Origin: a virus | Reading direction: 5' to 3' (one strand) | Virus record (IMG/VR): IMGVR_UViG_3300006853_000010 | Location: 1 to 35,522 of that record | DNA: 35,522 nucleotides | Shown here: one piece after another, positions 6,495 to 13,152 of the stretch | Numbering within the stretch: position 1 is the stretch's first letter | Layout: each line of letters starts with the position of its first letter | Position numbers and translations under genes: made by a program | Notes under the pieces: generated by a model | Told to the model about the DNA's origin: nothing | What the model saw: only the letters and a program-made list of their open reading frames with translations | Database searches by the model: none

Positions 6495-8234
6495 ATGGCC
6501 TCATCGAAACTTTCAGCGCTGGTTAGCCTGGGAGCGAATCAAGTCCCCACTGATTTGCTCTATATCGATGATGTGTCAGCTGGCGCGGCGGGGTCAAAAT
6601 CAATTACGCCTAACGACCTGCTTGCGCTCATTACGCGCAATATAACCGATGGCGCCCTCAGATTCGGAGCTTTTGCGGCGCCGGCCGTCTCAGGAGCGGC
6701 GCAGGGCGCGATCTATTTCGACTCGGCCACGAATCGACTTTTGTTCTCAGAAAACGCTGGCGCTTACATTCGAATCGGCAATGTGACCGGGCCAGCGGCG
6801 GCGACAGACGAAGCCCTGACTCGTTTTGATGGCGCGACGGGCCGTCTGATTCAAAACAGCAATATCACACTAAATGACGCTGGCGTACTCACGTTTCCCG
6901 ACGACATCAGACAAGTTTTCAATCCGGGCGCGACGGTCGCCGGCTTGAACGTTGGCGCGCTCGCCGGCGATCCTTCGACGCCGATCAATGGCGATTTGTG
7001 GTACGACTCAACCGGCAACTTGCTCCGGGCCAGGATCAACGGCGCAACTGTCAGTCTAGGCGCGGGCGGCGGCGGAACTCCGGGCGGCGCGGATACTCAG
7101 ATTCAATTCAACAACGCCGGCGCGTTTGATGGGGTGACCGGCTTCACGTCGAATGGAACGAACGTTACGGCGGGATCTGGCAATCTCCGGGCGACCAGAC
7201 CGCAGTTTACGACTTCAATTGACGACAGCGCGGGCAATGAATTCTTTTTGCTAACAGCCACAGGAAGCGCGGTAAACGAATTTGCCGTGGCCAATGCCGC
7301 AACGGGCAACGGGCCAATACTCAGCGCAACAGGCTCAGACGCGAATGTTCCAATCACGGTCTCGCCAAAGGGGGCAGGGATTCTTGAATCAACCGGACCA
7401 TTACGCCTGAGTGGTTCCGGGAGTGACACCTTTACAACTCCGGCAGCGAACAACGTTCCCACAAAAATCAATATTCCCGTTTACGATCCAGGCGCTTTCG
7501 GACAGATCGTTGCGATGGGAATCGGTAATATAGGGACTAATCGCCGGGTTCTCAGTCTATTCGATGCGCGCACGGTTGTTCATCAACCCACTTTGGCTAT
7601 ATTCACGCCCGATGAAAACAACTTAGCGGGTTTCTCATGGGAAGGCAGCAATTCAGAGCTAACGTTTAAAACCACAGTCACGAATGGTGTAATTCGCTTT
7701 AGCGATGGGACAAGCAGCGCGCAAGTATTAATCGCCCCTGCGGCGACTTCGGCGGGCGGCGGATTTTTACATGTCGTGTCAGCGAGCGCTGGCGGCGTTG
7801 CGCTTAGAGCCGATAGCGCGGCCACTCCTACTGTCGATATTGCCCGATTCACGATCAATGGCTCTACGAGCGTGGGGACTTATACCGGAATCGCCAAAGG
7901 TGGGACGGTGTTTACGCCTCGAAACGCCGTCACGGGCGCAGCCGGCGGAACGACCAATCTTGATTTTTCGCTTGGCAACATTCAGCAATTCACCTTTGGC
8001 GCGGGCAATGAGACTTTGACTTTCTCGAACATTCCAAACTCCGCAAAACTGACAATCGTGATCATTCAAGACGGAACAGGCTCCCGAACCTTGACATGGC
8101 CGGCGACGGCTAAGTTTATCGGCGGCGTTGCTCCCACACTTTCTGCGGCTGCCGGGGCGCGGGACATCATCAATTTCTATTCAGATGGGACAAATATTTA
8201 CCAGACGAGCGCGATCGCGCTCGCTGTGGCTTGA
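6495..8234 (+). CDS. Spike or receptor-binding fibre protein
   Basis: This 579-residue protein is rich in Gly, Ala, Thr, Asn and Ser with many short beta segments. Its parts recall phage tail-fibre shafts: AQGAIYFDSATNRLLFSENAG, GGADTQIQFNNAGAFDGVTG, STPINGDLWYDSTGNLLRA. The N-terminal MASSKLSALVSLGANQVPTDLLYIDDVSAG resembles the start of the product of 8630 (MASSKLTALSDLAIPALTDEMYIV), so both likely use the same attachment domain on the particle. The C-terminus (GNETLTFSNIPNSAKLTIVIIQDG, TGSRTLTWPATAKFIGG) is like distal fibre domains. As no tail genes are present, I interpret this as a vertex spike. Confidence 0.75.
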   Translation: MASSKLSALVSLGANQVPTDLLYIDDVSAGAAGSKSITPNDLLALITRNITDGALRFGAFAAPAVSGAAQGAIYFDSATNRLLFSENAGAYIRIGNVTGPAAATDEALTRFDGATGRLIQNSNITLNDAGVLTFPDDIRQVFNPGATVAGLNVGALAGDPSTPINGDLWYDSTGNLLRARINGATVSLGAGGGGTPGGADTQIQFNNAGAFDGVTGFTSNGTNVTAGSGNLRATRPQFTTSIDDSAGNEFFLLTATGSAVNEFAVANAATGNGPILSATGSDANVPITVSPKGAGILESTGPLRLSGSGSDTFTTPAANNVPTKINIPVYDPGAFGQIVAMGIGNIGTNRRVLSLFDARTVVHQPTLAIFTPDENNLAGFSWEGSNSELTFKTTVTNGVIRFSDGTSSAQVLIAPAATSAGGGFLHVVSASAGGVALRADSAATPTVDIARFTINGSTSVGTYTGIAKGGTVFTPRNAVTGAAGGTTNLDFSLGNIQQFTFGAGNETLTFSNIPNSAKLTIVIIQDGTGSRTLTWPATAKFIGGVAPTLSAAAGARDIINFYSDGTNIYQTSAIALAVA

Positions 8235-8236
8235 TT

Positions 8237-8617
8237 ATGAAAATTACGCTTCATCGATTAAACCTGAGCTATAACGCATTGACGAGGCTCGCGGCCTGCG
8301 AGTTTCCCAAAGAGCATCACAAGCTTGCGTATACAATCGCGCGCGTCGTTCGATCGGCAACGCCTGAGATTGAGGCGCTTGCCGAATCGCTCGAAGACCT
8401 TGCGCGCAAGTGTGGCGTCGGGCCAGGTCAAGAACAACAACCGCCGAATTTTGAAGGAGCGAAGGAATACAACGAACGCGCTTTAGCATTGATGAAGGAA
8501 ACAGAGTGTGAACTATGGGGCGATCCGATTCCATTCGATATGATCGCTGGCGTTGTTTCGATTATTCCTATGGAGCTAGTTTTGCTTGATTGGCTGATTA
8601 CGACTGAACCCGAGTAG
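8237..8617 (+). CDS. Small late protein between the two spike genes
   Basis: This 126-residue protein starts at ATG 8237, 2 bases after the spike stop. It is helical and acidic; the first part is MKITLHRLNLSYNALTRLAAC and the end is hydrophobic (MELVLLDWLITTEPE). The layout faintly recalls small phage proteins of the DUF1617 type that sit beside tail-fibre genes, but I am not sure. It might be a chaperone or assembly factor for the spike (inference from position). Confidence 0.7.
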   Translation: MKITLHRLNLSYNALTRLAACEFPKEHHKLAYTIARVVRSATPEIEALAESLEDLARKCGVGPGQEQQPPNFEGAKEYNERALALMKETECELWGDPIPFDMIAGVVSIIPMELVLLDWLITTEPE

Positions 8618-8638
8618 ATGGCAAGATAGATGGCAAGC
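8615..8638 (+). repeat. 12-bp tandem duplication over a start codon
   Basis: TAGATGGCAAGA (8615-8626) is followed by TAGATGGCAAGC (8627-8638). The first copy contains the stop of the previous gene and an ATG that reads Met-Ala-Arg-stop; the second holds the working ATG 8630. This duplicated a stop/start junction and created a three-codon mini-frame that may aid re-initiation. Confidence 0.7.
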
Positions 8639-9259
8639 TCAAAACTCACAGCATTATCAGATTTGGCCATTCCGGCTCTGACCGATGAAATGTACATCGT
8701 CAGGCCGTCTGATGGCGCGGCTGGCTCTCGTAGCGTCACGTTGACGAACCTGCGGGCTTTTTTGTTGGGCGGCGTTCGGGACAATATAGAAGTCAATATG
8801 TCGACAGTTGGTAATGTCGATGCAGGCCCCGATGTTCTGCATACCTTCACTCTCGGCGCTGGCAGTCTAGCGGCAAACGAGGATTATCTGTGGTTGCGCT
8901 ACGCCGGGGCGTTTGCCGCGAATGCAAACACTAAAACATTGATTATACTTTTCGGTGGCCAGACGGTTAGCAATCTTGCTCAGATCCAGAATGGAGGCGC
9001 ATGGGTGTATGACATAATTTATACGCGCGTCTCCGACACCACGGTTCGATGCGCGAGTCAAATATCCTGGGGAAGGCTGCGCAGGCCTTCAGGAGGGGCG
9101 CTCACGGATGACGGCCTGCTCACTGGAGAAGTTGCGCTAATAACCGTAGCTGACTTGGATACAACGGCAATGATCTTGGAAGTCCAGGGCGGCAACGCTG
9201 GATCTGCAACCGATGACACCGTTCAGAATCTCTCAATTATTGAGCTTGTTAAAAATTAA
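8630..9259 (+). CDS. Second spike-like protein with shared N-terminus
   Basis: This 209-residue protein begins MASSKLTALSDLAIPALTDEMYIV, matching the N-terminal attachment segment of the 579-residue spike. The remainder is a single beta-rich domain (VLHTFTLGAGSLAANEDYLWL, later DTTVRCASQISWGR, ending TVQNLSIIELVKN) of the sort found at the tips of phage fibres. Two proteins with one shared anchor and different heads suggest either two receptor specificities or one long and one short spike. No membrane segment. Confidence 0.75.
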   Translation: MASSKLTALSDLAIPALTDEMYIVRPSDGAAGSRSVTLTNLRAFLLGGVRDNIEVNMSTVGNVDAGPDVLHTFTLGAGSLAANEDYLWLRYAGAFAANANTKTLIILFGGQTVSNLAQIQNGGAWVYDIIYTRVSDTTVRCASQISWGRLRRPSGGALTDDGLLTGEVALITVADLDTTAMILEVQGGNAGSATDDTVQNLSIIELVKN

Positions 9260-9270
9260 GATCGACTCTC

Positions 9271-9396
9271 ATGCGCTTTTTGGGTGAGCGCATGGAGAAC
9301 GTTGCGGCCGGCCTCGGGGCGTTTGGTCTATGGAATCGGGGCACGATAGGCCAAATCAATGCGTTGGTGAGGAAGCCGGCCGCAACGGTTACTTGA
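9271..9396 (+). CDS. Possible 41-residue protein
   Basis: ATG 9271 (or ATG 9292) opens a short frame reading MRFLGERMENVAAGLGAF then GLWNRGTIGQINALV, ending at TGA 9394. It fills an otherwise empty 143-bp gap in the late operon. No clear ribosome site precedes 9271; GGGTGAGCG precedes 9292. The DNA also holds a 12-bp inverted repeat, so the region may be structural rather than coding. Confidence 0.4.
   Translation: MRFLGERMENVAAGLGAFGLWNRGTIGQINALVRKPAATVT
9301..9386. repeat. Perfect 12-bp inverted repeat
   Basis: GTTGCGGCCGGC (9301-9312) and GCCGGCCGCAAC (9375-9386) are perfect inverted copies separated by 62 bp. They lie between the second spike gene and the zinc-ribbon/transglycosylase pair. 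It could form an RNA stem, or be a recombination site, given that the replicon encodes a FimB/FimE-like recombinase. Confidence 0.7.
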
Positions 9397-9402
9397 TTCG
9401 CT

Positions 9403-9591
9403 ATGAAAGAACAATCAACAGACATTTCTATTCTGCCAGCGTCGGCTGATTCAAACCAGATTGAGATTGTTTGCCCCGAGTGTGGCAAAGGCGGCATATG
9501 GGCTTTTCCCGAGGGTTTTCAAGTCGTCATAGAGGGAACATTACTTGTGACATGTTCAAACGGTCATCAGTGGGGGATCTGTAATGGCTGA
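9403..9591 (+). CDS. Small zinc-ribbon-like protein
   Basis: This 62-residue protein contains VCPECGKGG and, 25 residues on, VTCSNGHQWG. The spacing CxxC ... CxxxH is that of a zinc ribbon. Its stop region overlaps the start of the transglycosylase by 8 bases, so the two are coupled. Role unknown; a small structural or DNA/RNA-binding protein is possible. Confidence 0.75.
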   Translation: MKEQSTDISILPASADSNQIEIVCPECGKGGIWAFPEGFQVVIEGTLLVTCSNGHQWGICNG

Positions 9592-10120
9592 CAGGCTGAC
9601 AACAGAACAACTGAGACAGTTGGTTGTCTCCAAGGCCAATCAGTACGGAATCAATCCGGGCATCGCCCTTGCGCAGATCGCGCGCGAATCGGCCAGCTAT
9701 CGCCCCGATGTCGTCTACGGTCCTTTTGTCGGCGGCGCCGGCGAGCGGGGTATGTCTCAGTTCACGCCAGGCACATGGGCGCGCTTTGGCTCCGGGCCGC
9801 ACACCAATGCATATGATCCGGTCAAAGCGATGGACGCATGGGGAAAGTACATGGCCTATCTCTTGAGTCTCTTTCCAAGTGATTATTCAAAAGCCCTGAC
9901 GGGCTATAACGGCGGTGAGGGCCACATCACCAACCCGGAGAGATACGGGGCCCCATCGCAGGCCGCGCAAAGATATGCCCGAGAGATCTTAGCCCAAGCA
10001 GGTTGGACGGCTGATTCTGTTGTTCGTCTTGATCGGATCGAAGTCTCTTCAGGCGACTTTCCAATCTGGCTTATAATTGGCGCGGCTGGATTATTAGTCT
10101 GGTTTGCTTTTAGTGACTGA
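9584..10120 (+). CDS. Membrane-anchored lytic transglycosylase
   Basis: This 178-residue protein has an SLT/goose-lysozyme-like domain: catalytic glutamate E35 in ALAQIARESASYR, GMSQF at 56-60, YNGG at 108-111. This family cleaves the MurNAc-GlcNAc bond of peptidoglycan with formation of 1,6-anhydroMurNAc. The C-terminus (about 160-176, PIWLIIGAAGLLVWFAF) is one transmembrane helix. There is no signal peptide. A virion transglycosylase with a membrane helix is the arrangement of P7 in phage PRD1, so this is most likely an entry enzyme carried in the particle rather than a lysis enzyme, though it may serve both. Last gene of the late operon; a terminator follows. Confidence 0.9.
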   Translation: MADRLTTEQLRQLVVSKANQYGINPGIALAQIARESASYRPDVVYGPFVGGAGERGMSQFTPGTWARFGSGPHTNAYDPVKAMDAWGKYMAYLLSLFPSDYSKALTGYNGGEGHITNPERYGAPSQAAQRYAREILAQAGWTADSVVRLDRIEVSSGDFPIWLIIGAAGLLVWFAFSD

Positions 10121-10168
10121 CTGATTTTCGATTTACTTCCTACCAACCCCAACGTTTCATTTCTCTCC

Positions 10169-10198
10169 GGGCCGTGAATGATCTTCACGGCCTTTTTT
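10169..10198 (+). terminator. Terminator of the late operon
   Basis: GGCCGTGAA (10170-10178) pairs perfectly with TTCACGGCC (10184-10192), 5-base loop, followed by six T. It is 49 bases after the transglycosylase stop and faces the incoming - strand transcripts, separating the late and early blocks. Confidence 0.92.
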
Positions 10199-10474
10199 GC
10201 GTTTAAATGACCGTGGTTGATTTTGCTCTTGTCAGGAGTCGGACAGCTTTCATGTCTTTCGACAGTGGCGGGCCTGTGAAGTGTATGGGGCGTTGTGGTC
10301 TGAAGCCATACTTCGAGAGCGACGACCGATGCTAGCACCCCGACCTTTTAGGATTCGCCGCTCTCAGGTAATGGCGACCTTTGACCACGCGAGGGAATCG
10401 ATTCCTTCCTTGCATGCTAGGGCCGTTGCTCGGCAACGCCTGTGTCTACTCCACAGCGCGCATGGTCAAGGCGA
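10199..10474. other. Non-coding stretch between convergent operons
   Basis: I find no convincing gene here. It contains a 12-bp palindrome GGAATCGATTCC (10394-10405), a small hairpin CGTTGC-TCG-GCAACG (10424-10438) and a 27-codon frame from ATG 10252 with three cysteines that I do not rate as a gene. It could hold a resolution or attachment site for the nearby recombinase, but there is no direct evidence. Confidence 0.5.
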
Positions 10475-10705
10475 TTATATATCAATCTCAGAAGGAAACT
10501 CATCGGCCTTCTTGATCAGCGTTGCCGGATCAATGCCCATAATCTTCAGAAAGCCGAGGGTAATCATGGTGAATCCTTGCATCTGTTGTTCAAGTTCTTC
10601 CGGCGTCTTCGGGTCGCGTGGAACATATGCCCGCTTCCTCTCCGCGTTCTGGGATTTGATTTTGCGCTTTCGTTCTTTCTTTGGCGGCTTTGGCGGTTTG
10701 ATCAT
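10475..10705 (-). CDS. Small basic protein, unknown
   Basis: This 76-residue protein starts at the ATG at 10705 with AAAAGGAG 6 bases upstream; longer frames lack that site. The first ~25 residues are strongly basic with prolines (IKPPKPPKKERKRKIK). The rest is helical, with a possible short amphipathic helix (LEQQMQGFTMITLGFLKIMG). It is the last gene of the leftward block and is preceded by a terminator-like hairpin, so its expression may be separate from that of the recombinase gene. Function unknown. Confidence 0.7.
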   Translation of the reverse strand: MIKPPKPPKKERKRKIKSQNAERKRAYVPRDPKTPEELEQQMQGFTMITLGFLKIMGIDPATLIKKADEFPSEIDI

Positions 10706-10718
10706 GGAAGCTCCTTTT

Positions 10719-10747
10719 AAAGAAAAGCCCCGACTCGTGCCAGGGCT
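10719..10747 (-). terminator. Terminator or attenuator upstream of the last early gene
   Basis: Read on the - strand, AGCCCTGGC (10747-10739) pairs with GTCGGGGCT (10734-10726) with two G-U pairs and a 4-base loop, followed by TTTTCTTT. It sits just before the ribosome site of the gene ending at 10475, so it either ends the recombinase transcript or attenuates entry into that gene. Confidence 0.75.
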
Positions 10748-10880
10748 CAGAATGGTCATGGAATATATTCGGAATCTCACCCAACGGCGGGGAGTATATC
10801 ACGAACAATTGGCTCATTTCCTCATAAAGCGTATCATAAACTCTAGTCTTTAAGCCTCTCCAAGCGTGTCTGTATGTGTA

Positions 10881-10905
10881 GCCGGCTCAATGGCCATTCG
10901 CCGGC
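10881..10905. repeat. Nested palindromes
   Basis: GCCGGC occurs at 10881-10886 and 10900-10905 around the perfect palindrome AATGGCCATT (10889-10898). The element lies 25 bp beyond the end of the FimB/FimE-like recombinase gene, a position where recombinases often have their sites. No function shown. Confidence 0.55.
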
Positions 10906-10929
10906 AATCAAGATGGGGTTATCGAGACA

Positions 10930-11502
10930 TCACTTTCGCCACAGCCCTTCGAACCGCTTCGAAGCGGTTCGCGTGTATCGGACTGTGTGATGAATGTTCT
11001 GATGACCCAAATAGTCTTGGATCAATCGAGTATCGAATCCCTTGTTGGCCAGGTAGTAGCCGCACGAATGCCGGAGCATGTGCGGCCGGACCTTGAACGC
11101 CAACCCTGCGCGCTTTCCGATCTGTTCGAACAAATAGTTGACGGCCTGACGCGTCATCGAGCCCCGCTCGCCCACGAAGAGATGCGGCAAATGAGCGAAC
11201 TTCGACTCTCCCCGAATCCGGAGCCAGGCGCGGAGAGCGCGCAGTTCGTCTCCTTCGAGGGGATGTTCGGTCGAGAGACTTCCCTTCAGGCGGCGAACTT
11301 GCATCCGGGCCGTTCGAAGGTCAACTTCTTCGAGGCGCACATCGATCAGCTCTGACACCCTGAAGCCGTGACGATAAGCCAGGAGCGCGAGCAAGAAATC
11401 CCGAGGGCCGTGAGTTCCCTTCCGGGCGGCTATCAAAAATTGCTCGATCTCGGCGTCGGTCAGAAAGTCTTTTACGCGACGATCCACAGTCAGTGTTTTC
11501 AT
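10930..11502 (-). CDS. FimB/FimE-like tyrosine recombinase
   Basis: This 190-residue protein (start at 11502; in-frame ATG 11532 is an alternative) consists of a tyrosine-recombinase catalytic domain with almost no N-terminal core-binding domain. That is the architecture of the fimbrial switch recombinases FimB/FimE. The resemblance extends to sequence: LLAYRHGFRVSELIDV with Arg48, STEHPLEGDE, HMLRHSCGYYLA (H141, R144), DTRLIQDYLGHQNIHHTVRY with H167 and the nucleophile Tyr176, and a terminal RFEGLWRK. The catalytic set is complete. FimB-type enzymes invert short promoter-bearing DNA or serve small mobile elements; here it could invert a segment or resolve replicon multimers. A separate full-length integrase is encoded at 28542, so this is probably not the main integrase. 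The ribosome site is weak. Confidence 0.9.
   Translation of the reverse strand: MKTLTVDRRVKDFLTDAEIEQFLIAARKGTHGPRDFLLALLAYRHGFRVSELIDVRLEEVDLRTARMQVRRLKGSLSTEHPLEGDELRALRAWLRIRGESKFAHLPHLFVGERGSMTRQAVNYLFEQIGKRAGLAFKVRPHMLRHSCGYYLANKGFDTRLIQDYLGHQNIHHTVRYTRTASKRFEGLWRK
10950..10971. repeat. 22-bp perfect palindrome in the recombinase 3' end
   Basis: The arms are CGAACCGCTTC and GAAGCGGTTCG with no spacer, a perfect 22-bp palindrome coding for the residues just after the catalytic tyrosine. Two abutting 11-bp arms equal the arm length of Xer/dif-type binding sites, although dif has a 6-bp centre. It may be a site for the enzyme itself or simply a cruciform or RNA hairpin. Confidence 0.85.
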
Positions 11503-11536
11503 ATTCTTTACTTTACAGAAGTTGGAGACCATAGAG

Positions 11537-11574
11537 AAGCCCGCGAAAATATTGGTGATTTTCGCGGGCTTTTT
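11537..11574. terminator. Strong 14-bp hairpin before the recombinase gene
   Basis: AAGCCCGCGAAAAT (11537-11550) and ATTTTCGCGGGCTT (11558-11571) form a perfect 14-bp stem with a 7-base loop. On the + strand it ends in five T; on the - strand the tail is weaker (CTTCTCT). Leftward transcription from the early block meets it just ahead of the recombinase start, so it likely lowers recombinase expression. Confidence 0.8.
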
Positions 11575-11582
11575 GCCTGATT

Positions 11583-11608
11583 CCATTCAAAAGGAACTTT
11601 TTGTTAAG
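11583..11608 (-). promoter_or_regulatory. 26-bp dyad repeat, copy 1
   Basis: On the + strand CCATTCAAAA-N6-TTTTGTTAAG. The right arm matches the consensus fully, the left arm partly. It overlaps the TAA stop of the gene at 11604. See the finding on the six-copy family. Confidence 0.6.
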
Positions 11609-11954
11609 AATCCCCCAGGACTTCTAAGGCTCGCTCTTTGGATACTTCATGAGAGTTTTGCATGTTGGCAACCTTTTTGGCCTCAGCCTCAGAATCTATT
11701 TTCCAAATAAAATCCTGCGCCCACCACGGCAAATCTATTGCGATCTCACGCGATGGAAACATCGCTACAGTGTTATCCGTGATGATGGCCTTGTTCTGAT
11801 GGATGTCAGCCGGCAATTTCTTTTCTTGTCGGATGAAAGAAGCAATTGGACAATTACACCCATTGCGGGCCGTTCCAACGGTTGAACCATCCGGCTTTGA
11901 TTCGAGCCATTGCTTAAACTCTTCTTTATCGAACAAGCTTTGATCAATCTTCAT
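11604..11954 (-). CDS. Unknown early protein
   Basis: This 116-residue protein has AAAGGGG 7 bases before its ATG at 11954. It has a compact globular composition with a CNCPIASFIRQ motif in the first third (RNGCNCPIASFI) and DLPWWAQDFIWKID near the middle. I recall no family with certainty. The start overlaps the stop of the ORF 11951-12250 as ATGA. The stop codon lies in dyad copy 1. Confidence 0.75.
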   Translation of the reverse strand: MKIDQSLFDKEEFKQWLESKPDGSTVGTARNGCNCPIASFIRQEKKLPADIHQNKAIITDNTVAMFPSREIAIDLPWWAQDFIWKIDSEAEAKKVANMQNSHEVSKERALEVLGDS

Positions 11955-12250
11955 CTCTCAATCCCCTTTCGATTATTGCTTCTCCAATTTTTCGTTAAAC
12001 CACTTCCTACACCACGCGCACCACCACAGCCACGGATTGCGGCTATTGAGATCGAGCGGCGTCTCTTTGCAGATTGGGCATATCGGCTTATCGGCCATCG
12101 GTCGAACTCCCTTTCATATTGTTCGTATGGGTCTTCTTCGTCATCATTGCGTGAGCCGAAGTCTAAATACCAAAACTGATCTAGCCTCCAAAATAGATCG
12201 CACATTTCCTCGCGCTCGCATTGTTCTCGCTGGCATATCGCGCAGACCAT
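11951..12250 (-). CDS. Cys- and acid-rich small protein, 3' half overlapped by another gene
   Basis: This 99-residue ORF starts at ATG 12250 behind GAAAGGGAATTGACCG. The first ~55 residues look like a real protein (MVCAICQREQCEREEMC, then an acidic NDDEEDPYEQYERE). The second half has an odd basic composition (AKRRRSISIAAIRGCGGARG), because that DNA also encodes the 41-residue zinc-finger protein at 11973-12098 in another frame. The stop overlaps the next ATG (ATGA), which supports translation to the end. Alternatively the native gene was shorter and lost its stop. Confidence 0.55.
   Translation of the reverse strand: MVCAICQREQCEREEMCDLFWRLDQFWYLDFGSRNDDEEDPYEQYEREFDRWPISRYAQSAKRRRSISIAAIRGCGGARGVGSGLTKNWRSNNRKGIER
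11973..12098 (-). CDS. 41-residue zinc-finger protein nested in another ORF
   Basis: The frame from ATG 12098 reads MADKPICPICKETPLDLN followed by a Trp-rich CAWCRKWF and stops at 11973. CPIC and CAWC, 17 residues apart, form a four-cysteine zinc knuckle. Upstream is GAAAGGGAGTTCGACCG, almost the same start cassette as at 12250 (GAAAGGGAATTGACCG), which argues that both starts are used. It lies entirely inside the 3' half of the 11951-12250 ORF in a different frame. Function unknown; small zinc ribbons of this sort are common in phage early regions. Confidence 0.75.
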   Translation of the reverse strand: MADKPICPICKETPLDLNSRNPWLWWCAWCRKWFNEKLEKQ

Positions 12251-12253
12251 CGG

Positions 12254-13084
12254 TCAATTCCCTTTCGATTCGTTTAAATCTATTGATAGCTCACGATCAA
12301 ACGGCGGCAATTCCACTTGGTCAACATCAGATTCAAATATCACCTTGATGCCTTGCGAATCAAAGAGCCGAACAAACTGTTCTTTAGTTGCGCCGATGCC
12401 AGTGTAAGAGCGCACGAGTAGGCAATCTGCGCCTGAACGCTTCACCTGTCGAAGAATTGCTGGATAGTCGTCTCCTATAGTCGGTTTGATTTCAACTGGA
12501 AATATGAACTCTTTAGACGTTGTAGGCCATGCTCGGTCATTGACTGATTCGCTAGCACACCATTGAATTCCTGTCCTAATATCGAAGCAAACATCAATTC
12601 CCCTTGATGTCTCAAATCTGGGCGAAGAGATAGCGATCAACTTGGCTGTCTGTGTCAAGTTCATCGCCGTTTGTGCAAGCTTCTCCTGATCCCGCTGCCT
12701 ATAATCCCTAAAACGGGCAGGGGCCATATTTGAACCTGTGTGCGCTCCATACCATTGGATAGACTGCCAGATCGTCAATCTGGCTTCTATTTCGGCTATC
12801 TGTTTCCAAGTCTCAATGGCATTGCAAAGAGCGAACAATGACAATCCTTTCACTGTGTACGCGAATCGCAAACAATATTCCTCTTCTAGAAACCTGATTT
12901 GCATCGCATTGTGTTCAGGTGTTTCTGACGGTTCAACGCCATTGTTGATGACGATCTGATATAGATTGTCATACCGCTGTTGAAACCATCCCTGAGACAA
13001 AAGCCAATCAAGATATTCACGGTCGTCAAGCAACGCTTCAACAGGCTTCCCCTTGTGTTTTCCAAATGGAATCATGTTACTCAT
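12254..13084 (-). CDS. Putative PD-(D/E)XK-type nuclease with ExoX-like N-terminus
   Basis: Start at 13084, where AAAGGGGAG is 8 bases upstream; 276 residues. Residues 3-33 (MIPFGKHKGKPVEALLD, then YLDWLLSQGW) match the small domain found at the C-terminus of ExoX-like exonucleases and in DUF3820-type proteins. Residues about 160-245 look like a restriction-endonuclease fold: GIDVCFDIR (D164), then FIFPVEIKPT (E198-x-K200), then a helix and a strand (DCLLVRSY). This D...ExK arrangement is the metal-binding core. I infer a DNA nuclease for replication/recombination or host DNA turnover. The middle (70-150) is helical. Neighbours are Dam methylase and zinc proteins; dyad copy 2 lies between its start and the Dam stop. 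Confidence 0.65.
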   Translation of the reverse strand: MSNMIPFGKHKGKPVEALLDDREYLDWLLSQGWFQQRYDNLYQIVINNGVEPSETPEHNAMQIRFLEEEYCLRFAYTVKGLSLFALCNAIETWKQIAEIEARLTIWQSIQWYGAHTGSNMAPARFRDYRQRDQEKLAQTAMNLTQTAKLIAISSPRFETSRGIDVCFDIRTGIQWCASESVNDRAWPTTSKEFIFPVEIKPTIGDDYPAILRQVKRSGADCLLVRSYTGIGATKEQFVRLFDSQGIKVIFESDVDQVELPPFDRELSIDLNESKGN

Positions 13085-13104
13085 CTTCTTCACTCCCCTT
13101 TCAA

Positions 13105-13130
13105 CTTTACAAAATAAACACTTTGTTAAG
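13105..13130 (-). promoter_or_regulatory. 26-bp dyad repeat, copy 2
   Basis: CTTTACAAAA-N6-CTTTGTTAAG on the + strand, between the Dam stop and the ribosome site of the nuclease gene, in non-coding DNA. One of the two best copies. Confidence 0.75.
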
Positions 13131-13152
13131 AGTTCGTCCACCATCGCCAGAT

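Noticed and set aside
10252-10335. 27-codon + strand frame with three cysteines after the late terminator
   Set aside because: It lies past a strong terminator, with a ribosome site too far from the ATG, and there is no other support.
10590-10817. Small - strand ORF MSQLFVIYSPPLGEIPN
   Set aside because: It runs through a terminator hairpin and then in another frame over the gene at 10475-10705; only part of it looks protein-like.
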